Shown: in pieces, positions 46,159 to 55,458 of the stretch | Numbering within the stretch: position 1 is the first letter of the stretch | How the letters are laid out: each line of letters starts with the position of its first letter | Assembly: GCA_029202845.1 (NCBI GenBank) | Contig: CP119315.1 | Location: 3,193,001 to 3,257,000, forward strand | DNA: 64,000 nucleotides | From: Candidatus Sphingomonas colombiensis | GTDB taxonomy: Bacteria; Pseudomonadota; Alphaproteobacteria; Sphingomonadales; Sphingomonadaceae | Direction of reading: 5' to 3' | Notes under the pieces: model-generated | Databases searched by the model: none | What the model was told of the DNA's origin: nothing | What the model saw: only the letters and a program-made list of their open reading frames with translations | Made by a program: the position numbers and the translations under genes

Positions 46159-47457
46159 TTAGCGCCGATCATAGGCCTTGGGCAAAGGGCCCTCAGTCGG
46201 GGTGAGATAGCGATCGCGCAATTCGGTCTGGCGCGAACGCATCGGTTGCGGACGACCATCGATCCAGATCACGACCGGCTGGGATTCGAGCTCCAGCGGA
46301 TCGCCATCCCACAGCACCACATCCGCGCGACGCCCCGGCTTGAGCGAGCCGAGTTCGCCTTCCATCCCAAGCGCAGCGGCTGGGCCGGAGGTGATCGACG
46401 CCAGTGCCTGCCCCCAGTCCAGCCCGGTCGCACCGGGAATACGGGTTATCGCGACAAGGTTGCCGGCATATTGGCGGATATTGTGTTCGCCACCCGATGC
46501 GCCGGCAGCCGATAGCGCGACCTGCACGCCCGCGGCGCGCATCCGCCCGACGTTCGATTCGGTCGCGGCGAGCGCTTCGAAGCTTTCCGGTAGGTCCGCC
46601 AGCGCGGCGGCGACCACCGGCACCCTGGCGGCGGCGATGTCACGCGCGACCATCCAGCCCTCGCTCGCGCCCGTCAGCACCAGCCGGAGCCGGGGATAAT
46701 CCCGCACCAGACCGAGCACGCTGCGGATGTCGCTGGCGCGCTCGACATGGACAACGAGCGGCATCTGGCCGTCGATTACTTTAAGCAACGCCTCCGCATC
46801 GCCGCGCTTGAGCAGCGATGCTTTCTCGCGTCCGCCGAACGTCGCAGGGTTGCGGCGAAAATCCTGCGCCTGCGCCAGTGCGTCGCGGAACATCGCATAG
46901 GCCGCGGGGCGGCTACCGCCGGCCTCTCGCGCACCATGTTCGCCCAGTTCGACATATTGGAACGCGCGCGGGCGCGTTACCGCATCCGCATCGTCACCGA
47001 GGTCGATCACCGCGCCCTGCCCGGCGAAGATCGATCCGCCGGTGGACGGCGCGATCAGCGCGCGGGTGACGCCGCCAAGCCGCTCGTTGGCGATCTTCAC
47101 GCCGGCCGGATTGATTGCGGTCGACACGTCGATCGCGGCGGCAAATGGGCTGTTGCGGGCGGAGGTGTCATTACTCTCCTCCACCCCGCCCGCGTCCTGC
47201 AGCCCGAGATCGGTGAAGCCGGCGATCAGCCCGGGCGCGACCCATTTGCCGCGCGCGTCGATCACCTCCGCCCCTGCCGGCACCGCGACATTGCTACCTG
47301 CGGCGACGATCCGGCCGTCGCGAAACACGACGATGCCATTCTGGATCGGTGCGCTGCCGTCACCAAGCGCAACCGTGCCGCCGGTAACAGCGATCGTTTG
47401 CGCGAGCGCCGGCGTTGCGATCATTGCGACGGCGGAAAGAAGAAGAGCGCGGATCAT
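46159..47457 (-). CDS. Exported amidohydrolase-family protein lacking the HxH metal motif
   Basis: 432 residues. Signal peptide ALLLSAVAMIATPALAQ, amidohydrolase N-domain (VAPGLIAGFTDLGLQD) and C-terminal metal-dependent-hydrolase end (LGSLKPGRRADVVLWDGDP). At the position where active enzymes have PGxIDxHxH the sequence reads GLIAGFTDLG, so the first two metal-binding His residues are missing. It may be a non-catalytic partner of the enzyme encoded upstream, with which it has a 4-nt ATGA overlap. Substrate unknown. Confidence 0.88.
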   Translation of the reverse strand: MIRALLLSAVAMIATPALAQTIAVTGGTVALGDGSAPIQNGIVVFRDGRIVAAGSNVAVPAGAEVIDARGKWVAPGLIAGFTDLGLQDAGGVEESNDTSARNSPFAAAIDVSTAINPAGVKIANERLGGVTRALIAPSTGGSIFAGQGAVIDLGDDADAVTRPRAFQYVELGEHGAREAGGSRPAAYAMFRDALAQAQDFRRNPATFGGREKASLLKRGDAEALLKVIDGQMPLVVHVERASDIRSVLGLVRDYPRLRLVLTGASEGWMVARDIAAARVPVVAAALADLPESFEALAATESNVGRMRAAGVQVALSAAGASGGEHNIRQYAGNLVAITRIPGATGLDWGQALASITSGPAAALGMEGELGSLKPGRRADVVLWDGDPLELESQPVVIWIDGRPQPMRSRQTELRDRYLTPTEGPLPKAYDRR

Positions 47458-48893
47458 TTCACGTCTCCCGCGCCAGGCTGACCGAGTTCGAAATCGCTGA
47501 TCGGCCGTCGCTTCGGATCATTGGCATCATAGAGCAACGCGCCATCGACCCACACCTTCTCCGGCCGGGTGTAAACGCTGAACGGGTTGCCGTTCCACAA
47601 TACGACATCGGCCATCTTGCCGGCCTTCAGGCTGCCGGTGCGATCATCGATCCCCAGCGCCTTGGCCGGATTGAGCGACAGCCATTTCCACGCCACGGCA
47701 TCCGGGATGTCCACCCCCGCGCGGCGCCCGGACGAAAGTGCCTTCGCGACTTCCTGATTAAGCCGCTGGATGCCGTTCTGATCGTCCGAATGGATCATCG
47801 CGCATGCACCGGCCTTTTCGAGCAGCGCGAGATTGGCGCCGATCCCATCATAGCTTTCCATCTTGAAGCCATACCAATCCGCCCACACTGCCGCGCAGGT
47901 GCCGCTGGCCTTCAGCAGATCGGCGATCTTGTACGCCTCAACCGCATGGTGGAAGGCGGTGACCTTATAGCCGAACTCCTTGGCCATATCGAGGACGATG
48001 GCCATCTCGTCGGCGCGATAGCAATGGTTTTGCACGCGGATTTCGCCTGCGAGAACGCCGCGCAACGTATCCATCGCGATATCGCGATCAGGCGGATCGC
48101 CGCCGTCGCGCTCATATTTGTCCCACTTGCGCTTATACGTCTGCGCCTTGGCCCAGGTGGCGCGATCGACCGCGATATTGCCCATCCGCGTCGAGGGCTC
48201 GCGGCCCTTCGCACCATAGACACGCTTGGGATTTTCGCCGCACGCCATCTTCAGGCCATAGCCTGCGCCGGGGAATTTCATGCCCTGCACGGTGCGGGAA
48301 TAAACGTTTTTCAGTACAACCGAGCGACCGCCGAACAGATTGGCCGAACCGGGCAGGATCTGCAGCGTCGTCACCCCGCCATTGGCGAGCGCGCGGCTGA
48401 AACCGGGATCCTGCGGCCAGACACTGTGTTCCGCCCACACATCCGCCGTAACCGGCGAGGTCGCCTCGTTACCGTCGGACAGCGCGCGCACGCCGGGGCT
48501 GGGATAGTCGCCAAGATGGCTGTGGATGTCGATCACGCCCGGCGTGATCCACTTGCCCTGCCCATCGATCACCCGCGCATTCGCCGGCGCATCGAGCGTC
48601 TGACCGACCGCGACGATCTTGCCGTCCGCGAACACCACCGAGCCATTGTCGATCCGGCCGCCCTCGCCATCGAATATCGTGACGTTGCGCACCAATGTCG
48701 GCACGCCGGGATAGGCGTGATAGGTCGAAGGGAACGGATCGCGCGAATAGGGTTTGGCTGGCGTGCTCGATTTCGGCGCCGTGCTTGAAGCGGTCTTCGG
48801 CCGCTCCCCGTTCGCGCCACATGCGACGAGCGACAACGCCATCGCCGCCCCGCCCAACAGGCGCACGCTCCCCATTTGAGCCGTGATTCCCAT
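47454..48893 (-). CDS. Amidohydrolase lipoprotein (imidazolonepropionase-like)
   Basis: About 479 residues from ATG 48893. The N-terminus (MGSVRLLGGAAMALSLVACG) ends in a lipobox, so the protein should be lipid-anchored. The catalytic barrel keeps the metal motif ITPGVIDIHSHLGDYPSPG, a later HCYRADE, AFHHAVEAYKI, MIHSDDQNGIQ (metal Asp region) and the C-terminal SLKAGKMADVVLWNGNP. A periplasmic hydrolase of cyclic amides or peptides is likely; the substrate cannot be named. Coupled by overlap to the HxH-less paralogue. Confidence 0.9.
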   Translation of the reverse strand: MGITAQMGSVRLLGGAAMALSLVACGANGERPKTASSTAPKSSTPAKPYSRDPFPSTYHAYPGVPTLVRNVTIFDGEGGRIDNGSVVFADGKIVAVGQTLDAPANARVIDGQGKWITPGVIDIHSHLGDYPSPGVRALSDGNEATSPVTADVWAEHSVWPQDPGFSRALANGGVTTLQILPGSANLFGGRSVVLKNVYSRTVQGMKFPGAGYGLKMACGENPKRVYGAKGREPSTRMGNIAVDRATWAKAQTYKRKWDKYERDGGDPPDRDIAMDTLRGVLAGEIRVQNHCYRADEMAIVLDMAKEFGYKVTAFHHAVEAYKIADLLKASGTCAAVWADWYGFKMESYDGIGANLALLEKAGACAMIHSDDQNGIQRLNQEVAKALSSGRRAGVDIPDAVAWKWLSLNPAKALGIDDRTGSLKAGKMADVVLWNGNPFSVYTRPEKVWVDGALLYDANDPKRRPISDFELGQPGAGDVK

Positions 48894-49052
48894 GAGACCC
48901 CTCTTCTCCCGATATGGCGGAACTGATGGGCCGGGCGTTTTGCAAAGACAAGGGTGCGATCGGGTGGCCCGCCATAACATTTGTCATGTTCCGCTTGTCC
49001 GTCGCTATCGCTCGTTATACCGGTGTGACAAATTTCGCAGGAGAGACATACC

Positions 49053-50174
49053 GTGAGCACCCCGCCCCTTGCCGGCATCCGCGTCGTAGAATTCGCCGGG
49101 ATCGGCCCCGGTCCGTTCACCGGGATGATGCTCGCGGATCATGGCGCGGAGGTGATCCGCATTGATCGCCCAACGCGCGGCGGCGGCCTATCGATCGACA
49201 ACAAGGATTCGTTGCTCCGCAACCGCAAGTCAATCGGGCTCGATCTCAAGAATCCGAAATCGATCGAGGCAGTGCGCAAGATCGTCAAATCGGCCGATGC
49301 GCTCATCGAAGGCTTCCGCCCCGGGGTGATGGAGCGGTTGGGGCTTGGCCCAGACGTGCTGCTCGCCGACAATCCGAAGCTCGTCTATGGCCGCATGACT
49401 GGCTGGGGACAAACGGGGCCGATGGCGCCGGAACCGGGGCATGACATCAATTACATCGCCATTTCCGGGGTGCTCCATGCGCTGGGCCGAGAAGGCGAAA
49501 AGCCCACCCCGCCGATCAACCTGGCGGGCGATTTCGGTGGGGGCGGCATGTTCCTCGCATTCGGGCTGCTCGCGGCCCTGCTCCACGCCCAGCGCACCGG
49601 CGAGGGGCAAGTGGTCGATGCGGCGATGACCGACGGATCGGCGGTGCTGATGTCGATGATGTGGTCATTCCGCGCAATGGGGCGGTGGAGCGACGCGCGC
49701 GGCACCAATTTGCTCGATACCGCCGCACATTTCTATGACACGTATGAGACGAAGGATGGCAAGTTCATCTCGCTCGGCGCGATCGAATCGCAGTTCTACG
49801 CCGAATTCCGGGCGGTCATGGGCTTGTCTGACGACAAATGGGCAGCGCAGATGGACCCGCGCCAGTGGCCGGCACTGAAGGCCGAGCTGACCGAGTTGTT
49901 CAAGACAAAGACCCGCGACGAATGGGTCGCCGCGTTCAAGGGCCATGACGTGTGCTTCGCCCCGGTGCTCGGCTTCGACGAGGCATGGGACGACCCGCAC
50001 AATCGCGCGCGCGGAACCTTTGTCGAGGCGGGTGGCGTGCGCCAGCCGGCCCCGGCGCCACGCTATTCCAGCAGCCCTACCGTCGCGCCGGTGATGGCGG
50101 GCGAACGCAACGATGCGGCGGTGCTGCGCGAACTAGGTTTCGACGACGCGGAGGTTGCTGCGCTCGGCTTGTAA
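49053..50174 (+). CDS. CoA-transferase family III protein, alpha-methylacyl-CoA racemase-like
   Basis: 373 residues. AMACR-type residues are kept: catalytic His in PEPGHDINYIAISGVLH, Asp in NLAGDFGGGGMF, Glu in LGAIESQFYAEF. N-terminus VVEFAGIGPGPFTGMMLADH. It should interconvert 2R/2S-methylacyl-CoA during branched-chain or sterol-like substrate breakdown. GTG 49053 follows AGGAGAG. The divergent gap with the amidohydrolases (48894-49052) contains AACAT-N5-ATGTT near 48977, a possible operator, but nothing stronger. Confidence 0.93.
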   Translation: MSTPPLAGIRVVEFAGIGPGPFTGMMLADHGAEVIRIDRPTRGGGLSIDNKDSLLRNRKSIGLDLKNPKSIEAVRKIVKSADALIEGFRPGVMERLGLGPDVLLADNPKLVYGRMTGWGQTGPMAPEPGHDINYIAISGVLHALGREGEKPTPPINLAGDFGGGGMFLAFGLLAALLHAQRTGEGQVVDAAMTDGSAVLMSMMWSFRAMGRWSDARGTNLLDTAAHFYDTYETKDGKFISLGAIESQFYAEFRAVMGLSDDKWAAQMDPRQWPALKAELTELFKTKTRDEWVAAFKGHDVCFAPVLGFDEAWDDPHNRARGTFVEAGGVRQPAPAPRYSSSPTVAPVMAGERNDAAVLRELGFDDAEVAALGL

Positions 50175-50190
50175 GCCGGGCGCCCGCCCC

Positions 50191-51483
50191 TCACGCCTCG
50201 GCAAGTTCCGGGGCGGGGCGGCGGGCGTAGATGCCATATCCCAGGATCACGGCGTAGCAGAGCGCGGGCAGCAGCAGGGCGAAATGCAGGCTCCCGCTCA
50301 GATCCGCCAGATAGCCGGTGAGCGGCGGGATCACCGCGCCCCCGACGATCGCGGTGGCGATCACGCCCGAGCCTTCGGCGGCGCGCGGCCCCAGCCCCTC
50401 GCTCGCCAGGCTGAAGATCGTCGGGAACATGATCGAGTTCATCAGTCCGATCGCCAGCAGCGTCCAGGCGGAAACCATGCCAGCGGTATTGGCAGAAATC
50501 AGGATGAGCCCAATGGCGCCCGTCGCGACACACGCCAGCACCTTGCCCGGCGATACCCGCGACAGCACATAGGCGCCGATGAAGCGCCCGATCAGCGCGC
50601 CGCCCCAATAGAATGGTACGTGCTTGCCTGCCGCCTGATCGGCCAGCCCGAGCACGCCCGGCTCCATCAGATAGCTGACGATCAGCGAACCGATCGACAC
50701 CTCCGCGCCGACATAAAGAAAAATGCACAGGGCACCCATGCCGAAGCGGGGACGAGCGAGCAGATCGAATGCCTTCAGGATGTTACCGTGCGACTGTTCT
50801 TCCTTCAGCCGGTTGCGTCGGGACCAGACGACTGCTGCGACCACCGCCAACGCTGCGGCAAGGCAGAGATAAGTCACCACCACCACATGCGTTTCCTGCG
50901 CACGGTATGTATCCAGCGCGGCCCCGGACAGCGTCTTGACGTCAACCTTGGCAAGACTGCCGAGGATCACGATCGAGCCGATGAACGGAAAGATCGTCGT
51001 GCCGAGCGAATTGAATGCTTGCGCGAAAGTCAGCCGGCTGTGCGCGGTGCGCGGCGCCCCAAGCAGCGAGATCAGCGGATTGGCGACCACCTGTACGATC
51101 GTGATCCCGCTCGCGAGGACGAACAGCGCAAACAGGAACAGCCCGAATTTCGCCGAGGATGAGGCCGGCACGAACAATAGGCACCCCGCCATCATCGTGA
51201 CGAGGCCGATCGAGGCGGTGCGCATATAGCCGGCGCGCCGGACGATCGCAGCCGCCGGGATCGACATAATCGCATAAGCCGCGAAAAAGGCGGACTGAAC
51301 CAGCAGCGCTTCCGCATAGTTCAGCGTGAACAGCTCTTTCAGCTTCGGGATGATCACATCGTTGAGGCTGGTGATCCCGCCAAAGATGAAGAACAGCGCG
51401 AATACGAATATGCGCAGATCGGGAGCGTCATAGCCGTGGGCGGCGTCGCCGCTGGCAGCGTTTGAGCTGGTATCGACGTGCAT
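50191..51483 (-). CDS. MFS sugar transporter (FucP/GluP-like)
   Basis: 430 residues and 12 predicted TM helices. FucP-type features: FFIFGGITSLNDVIIPKLKE, FAAYAIMSIPAAAIVRR, ITIVQVVANPLISLLG and FAQAFNSLGTTIFPFIGS, with GLMNSIMFPTIFSLA in the second half. Likely proton-coupled uptake of a hexose or amino sugar. ATG 51483 has a GGGGGAG site upstream. No LacI- or GntR-type regulator is adjacent; a weak GCAAG-N4-CTTGC repeat near 51555 lies in the divergent gap. Confidence 0.92.
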   Translation of the reverse strand: MHVDTSSNAASGDAAHGYDAPDLRIFVFALFFIFGGITSLNDVIIPKLKELFTLNYAEALLVQSAFFAAYAIMSIPAAAIVRRAGYMRTASIGLVTMMAGCLLFVPASSSAKFGLFLFALFVLASGITIVQVVANPLISLLGAPRTAHSRLTFAQAFNSLGTTIFPFIGSIVILGSLAKVDVKTLSGAALDTYRAQETHVVVVTYLCLAAALAVVAAVVWSRRNRLKEEQSHGNILKAFDLLARPRFGMGALCIFLYVGAEVSIGSLIVSYLMEPGVLGLADQAAGKHVPFYWGGALIGRFIGAYVLSRVSPGKVLACVATGAIGLILISANTAGMVSAWTLLAIGLMNSIMFPTIFSLASEGLGPRAAEGSGVIATAIVGGAVIPPLTGYLADLSGSLHFALLLPALCYAVILGYGIYARRPAPELAEA

Positions 51484-51648
51484 GCGATCTCCCCCTTGTC
51501 CGGCCGGCCTTGCCCCGCTCGAACGGCCGCAGAGAGACCATTGTCGCGATATTTGCAAGCAATCTTGCTCGTAAATCTATCGAGCCTGGCAAATTATCAT
51601 GCTCGATCCGGCTTGGCGCATCGCGTTCGTTTCGCCTAATCGTGAGCC

Positions 51649-52200
51649 ATGGCTCGCCTGACGGTCAATAACGAAGCGATCGAATATCGCATGGATCCAC
51701 AGACGCCGCTGCTGTGGGCGCTGCGCGACGCATCGAACCTAACGGGCACAAAATACGGTTGCGGAACAGGCAGTTGCGGCGCCTGTATTGTCGATGTCGA
51801 TGGCAAAGCGGTGAAATCCTGCCGCATGACGATCGGCGAAGCCGAAGGCACATTCGTCACCACGATCGAGGGGCTGTCTCGCGAGCGTACCCATCCTATC
51901 CAGCTCGCGCTGATTGATGCGAATGTTCCGCAATGCGGCTATTGCATCCCCGGAGTGGTGATGGCGGCAGCGATCCTGATCAAGCGCGATCGCATGCCCA
52001 GCGACGAGGCGATCGCGGCGGCAATCACCAATATCTGTCGCTGCGGCATCTATCCCAGGCTGATCGAAGCGATCCAGCGCGCGGCGCGAGCAGTCCGGGG
52101 CGACGAAACGCTTCCGGCGGGCGCGCGTACCGGCATCGATCCGCACGATGCCGCGCGGGTCGTTCCCGCGCTTGACCCGCAGCCAGCCGGCAACCACTGA
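51649..52200 (+). CDS. Xanthine-dehydrogenase-family [2Fe-2S] subunit (IorA-like), orphan
   Basis: 183 residues. The plant-type cluster CGCGTGSCGACIVDVDGK and second cluster (PQCGYCIPGVVMAA, ITNICRCGIYPRL) are complete, matching isoquinoline 1-oxidoreductase alpha subunits. A tail of about 35 residues (GARTGIDPHDAARVVPAL) extends past the usual end. The large molybdopterin subunit normally encoded next door is absent: downstream is sppA. It may therefore partner a subunit encoded elsewhere. Divergent from the MFS transporter. Confidence 0.88.
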   Translation: MARLTVNNEAIEYRMDPQTPLLWALRDASNLTGTKYGCGTGSCGACIVDVDGKAVKSCRMTIGEAEGTFVTTIEGLSRERTHPIQLALIDANVPQCGYCIPGVVMAAAILIKRDRMPSDEAIAAAITNICRCGIYPRLIEAIQRAARAVRGDETLPAGARTGIDPHDAARVVPALDPQPAGNH

Positions 52201-52332
52201 ATTGCCCCGACGCTATCGTCCCAAACTGGGGGCGTCATGTGCGCTGTAAGCGTATTGCCCGAACCATACACTTCGCGCTAAAGCTGCTCGTCGGAAGCCT
52301 CGCGTTCGGAGGCGCTGGAGTTGCGACATAAG

Positions 52333-54191
52333 ATGCACCTGGTGCGCGGGGCGTGGAAACTGCTGGTCGGCATCAAGGACGCGCTGGTGCTCGTCGCGAT
52401 GCTGCTGTTCTTCGGCGCGCTGTTCGCCGCGCTCAACAGTCGCCCGACTCCGCGACGACGGTGAAGGACGGCGCGCTCGTCCTCGATCTCGACGGCCCGA
52501 TCGTCGAGCAGCCCGAGGAAATGTCTCGGCATCTCGGCGCATGCTCAGCGGCGCAGAAAGCGTCGCACCGCCAATACCGCCTGCGCGATGTGGTCCGCGC
52601 GATCGACGACGGCCAAGGACGATTCAGCCGCGTCAAGGCGATCGTCCTCGATCTCGATCGCTTCGGCGGCGCCTATCCCGCCACGCTCGGCGAGGTCGCC
52701 GACGCGCTGCTGCGCGCGCGCAACTCGGGCAAGCCCGTGCTCGCCTTCGCCACCGGCTATACCGACGGCGGCTATCGCCTCGCTGCGACCGCCAGCGAAG
52801 TGTGGATGGACCCGATGGGCGGCACCGTCTTCGCCGGCCCGGGTGGCAGCCAGCTCTATTACAAGGGGTTGATCGACAAGCTCGGCGTCAACGCGCACGT
52901 CTATCGTGTCGGCAAATACAAATCCTTCGTCGAGCCCTACACCCGCACCGATCAGAGCCCGGAGGCCAAGGAAGCGGCCACCGTTCTGCAGAATGGTTTG
53001 TTCGATCAGTGGAAGGAAGCGATCACCCGCGCCCGGCCGAAGGCGCAGATCGCGGACTGGCTAACCAGCCCCGACAAGGTGGTGCAAGCCGCGCAGGGCG
53101 ATATCGCGAAAGCCAACCTCGCCTCTGGCATCGTCGACAAGCTCGGAGACCGGGTGTCGTTCGGCCGCCGCGTTGCGCAGATCGCTGGCGGGGATGACGC
53201 TAAACCGGCGGGCTGGTTCAAATCGATCGATTATGACGCATGGAGCGATGCGCATCCGCTGCCCAAGAGCGGCGAGATCGGCATCGTGACCGTGGCCGGC
53301 GATATCGTGGACGGCAAGGCCGGCCCCGGCACCGCCGGCGGCGATACGATCGCGAAGTTCATCTATGACGGCCTCGCCAAAAAGACGCTGAAGGCGCTTG
53401 TCCTGCGCGTCGATTCGCCGGGTGGGTCGGTCACCGCATCCGAACGCATCCGTCTTGCACTGGTGGAGGCCAAGCGGCAGGGCTTGCCCGTGGTCGTTTC
53501 GATGGGTGGCGTGGCGGCGTCTGGCGGTTTCTGGGTATCGACGCCGGGCGATGTGATCTTCGCGGAACCCTCGACGATCACCGGATCGATCGGCATCTTC
53601 GGCATCATTCCGACGTTCGAAAATACGCTCGCCAAGATCGGCGTGACGACCGATGGCGTGCGGACCACCCCGCTTTCCGGTCAGCCAGATGTGTTCGGCG
53701 GCACCAATCCTGCAACCGACGCGGTATTCCAGTCCGCGATCGAGCATGGTTATGCGCAATTCCTCGCCCGCGTCTCGCAATCGCGCAAGATGCCGGTGGC
53801 GAAGGTGGATGAGATCGCGCAGGGCCGCGTGTGGATCGGCGGCACCGCGCGACAGCTTGGGCTGGTCGATCGGTTCGGCACGCTGAACGACGCAGTGGCC
53901 GAGGCCGCCAAACGCGCGAAGCTTGATCCGGCGACTGTGAAGGTCGCCTATCTGGAAAAGAAGCCCGGTTGGGGCGCCGAACTCGCGCGACAGATCGGTC
54001 GCGATAACAACGACGATAATGCGGCGCCGACCGATGCGCTCGCGCGGATCGCCTGGGAGCAACGCGCGTTGATGTCTCGTGCGATCGGCGACGTGAAGCG
54101 GCTGGCAATGGGTGGCGGCGTGCAGGCGGCGTGCCTCGAATGCGGCGGTTTCGGCCCACCGCCCCAGCCCCTGCCGACGCGCGGTTGTTAG
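52333..54191 (+). CDS. sppA: Signal peptide peptidase SppA, 67K type, one frame break
   Basis: Membrane serine protease degrading cleaved signal peptides, about 620 residues with a tandem repeat. ATG 52333 gives an N-terminal TM (KDALVLVAMLLFFGALFAAL). The frame breaks near 52447 (one base missing between NSRP and SATTVKDGALVLD). Catalytic Lys is in RVGKYKSFVEPYTRTDQ (first half), catalytic Ser in VSMGGVAASGGFWVSTPG (second half), followed by ITGSIGIFGIIPTFEN. The tail has two Cys (AACLECGGF). Stands alone between the [2Fe-2S] gene and fur. Confidence 0.93.
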
Positions 54192-54289
54192 ACGTATTGT
54201 TGGCCCGCGTCGGCCTGTAATTCATCGCTTGGCCTTGTTGCGAGTCAGTATCGCTTTTCGCAACAAGCTTTGCGCACTACATAGGGATC

Positions 54290-54713
54290 ATGTCTCGCAA
54301 GATCGATCTTGAAGCCCTGTGCCACGAAAAGGGCCTCCGCATCACCGAGCAGCGCCGCGTCATCGCGCGCGTTCTCTCGGAAGCGGAGGACCATCCCGAT
54401 GTTGAGAAGGTTTACGCCCCGCGCCTCGGCAATCGATCCGGGCATCTCGATCGCGACGGTGTATCGTACCGTGCGGCTGTTCGAAGAGGCGGGCATTCTC
54501 GATCGGCACGATTTCGGTGACGGACGCGCACGCTACGAACCCTCGCCGGAGGCGCACCACGATCACCTGATCGACGTCGAAACCGGCAAGGTGATCGAAT
54601 TCGTCGATCCCGAGCTGGAACAGCTTCAGAAGCAGATCGCGGAGAAGCTGGGTTTCCGCCTGGTCGATCACCGAATGGAATTGTACGGTGTCAGCCTGAG
54701 CCGCAAGGATTGA
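54290..54713 (+). CDS. fur: Fur-family transcriptional regulator, one frame break
   Basis: About 140 residues. Winged helix (HEKGLRITEQRRVIARVLSE, GISIATVYRTVRLFEEAG) and dimerisation domain with metal site EAHHDHLIDVETGKVIEFVD. No C-terminal CxxC zinc motif, as in several alphaproteobacterial Fur/Mur proteins, which sense iron or manganese. The frame breaks near 54420, where CCG/CCC wobble doubling or an extra C joins the two halves. Heads the conserved string plsC-miaB-phoH-ybeY-corC. I cannot separate Fur from Mur by sequence alone. Confidence 0.9.
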
Positions 54714-54729
54714 GGCGGTTCGCCTCTAT

Positions 54730-55450
54730 TTGAGACTTGCCGGGCTGATCGCCACGCTTGTCGTGACGGTGCCCGCTTCATCTGTTGTGGCGGCTGCTTC
54801 GCCTTCCCTCACCGTGGCCAATGCTGTTCCTCGGCGCGATGGGGTGGATCATCGGCGCACGGCGCCACGTGATCGGTACGCCGCTGCGCCGCGACGTGGT
54901 GTTCCTCGCCAATCATCTGAGCTGGATGGATATCCCGATCCTCGCCGGAGCGAACGGCAGCGCCTTCGTCGCCAAGGCCGAATTGCGCGATGTGCCGGTG
55001 GTCGGCTGGCTGTGCACGCTCAATCGCACACTGTTCGTTCGGCGCGAGGATCGGCTGGGCATCGCCGAGCAGATAAACCAGCTCCGCGAGGCCCTGGCCG
55101 AGACATGGTCGATCACCATCTTCCCTGAAGGAACGACCGGCGATGGCAGTGAATTGCTGCCGTTCAAGGCCGCGCTGCTGGCCGTGCTCGATCCGCCGCC
55201 GCCTGGCGTGCTCGTCCAGCCGGTGCGGATCGATTACGGCGCGGCGACGCACGAATTGGCGTGGGTGGGAGACGAGCCGGGGCAGGATCATGCGAAGCGC
55301 GTGCTGCGCCGCCCCGGCAGCTTTACCGCGACGCTGCACTTCTGCGATCCATTCGATCCGCATGATTTTCCAGGCCGCAAGGCGGTCGCAGCGGAAGCTC
55401 GCGCCCGGATCGCGGCAGCGGGTGGCGATCCGGTGCGCGCTTCATTATAG
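54730..55450 (+). CDS. plsC: 1-acyl-sn-glycerol-3-phosphate acyltransferase (PlsC family), one frame break
   Basis: Makes phosphatidic acid by acylating lysophosphatidic acid at the inner membrane. About 240 residues: N-terminal TM (LAGLIATLVVTVP), the acyltransferase motif FLANHLSWMDIP (NHxxxxD), and FPEGTTGDGSELLPFK. The frame breaks near 54774 (Pro CCC/CCG), joining VVTVP to LHLLWRLLRLPSPW. Start is TTG 54730 in the upstream frame. Lies between fur and miaB, as in many alphaproteobacteria. Confidence 0.9.
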
Positions 55451-55458
55451 GCGCGACG

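Noticed and set aside
51540..51600. Operator for the MFS sugar transporter
   Set aside because: GCAAG-N4-CTTGC is only a 5-bp repeat and no LacI-, GntR- or IclR-type regulator is adjacent.
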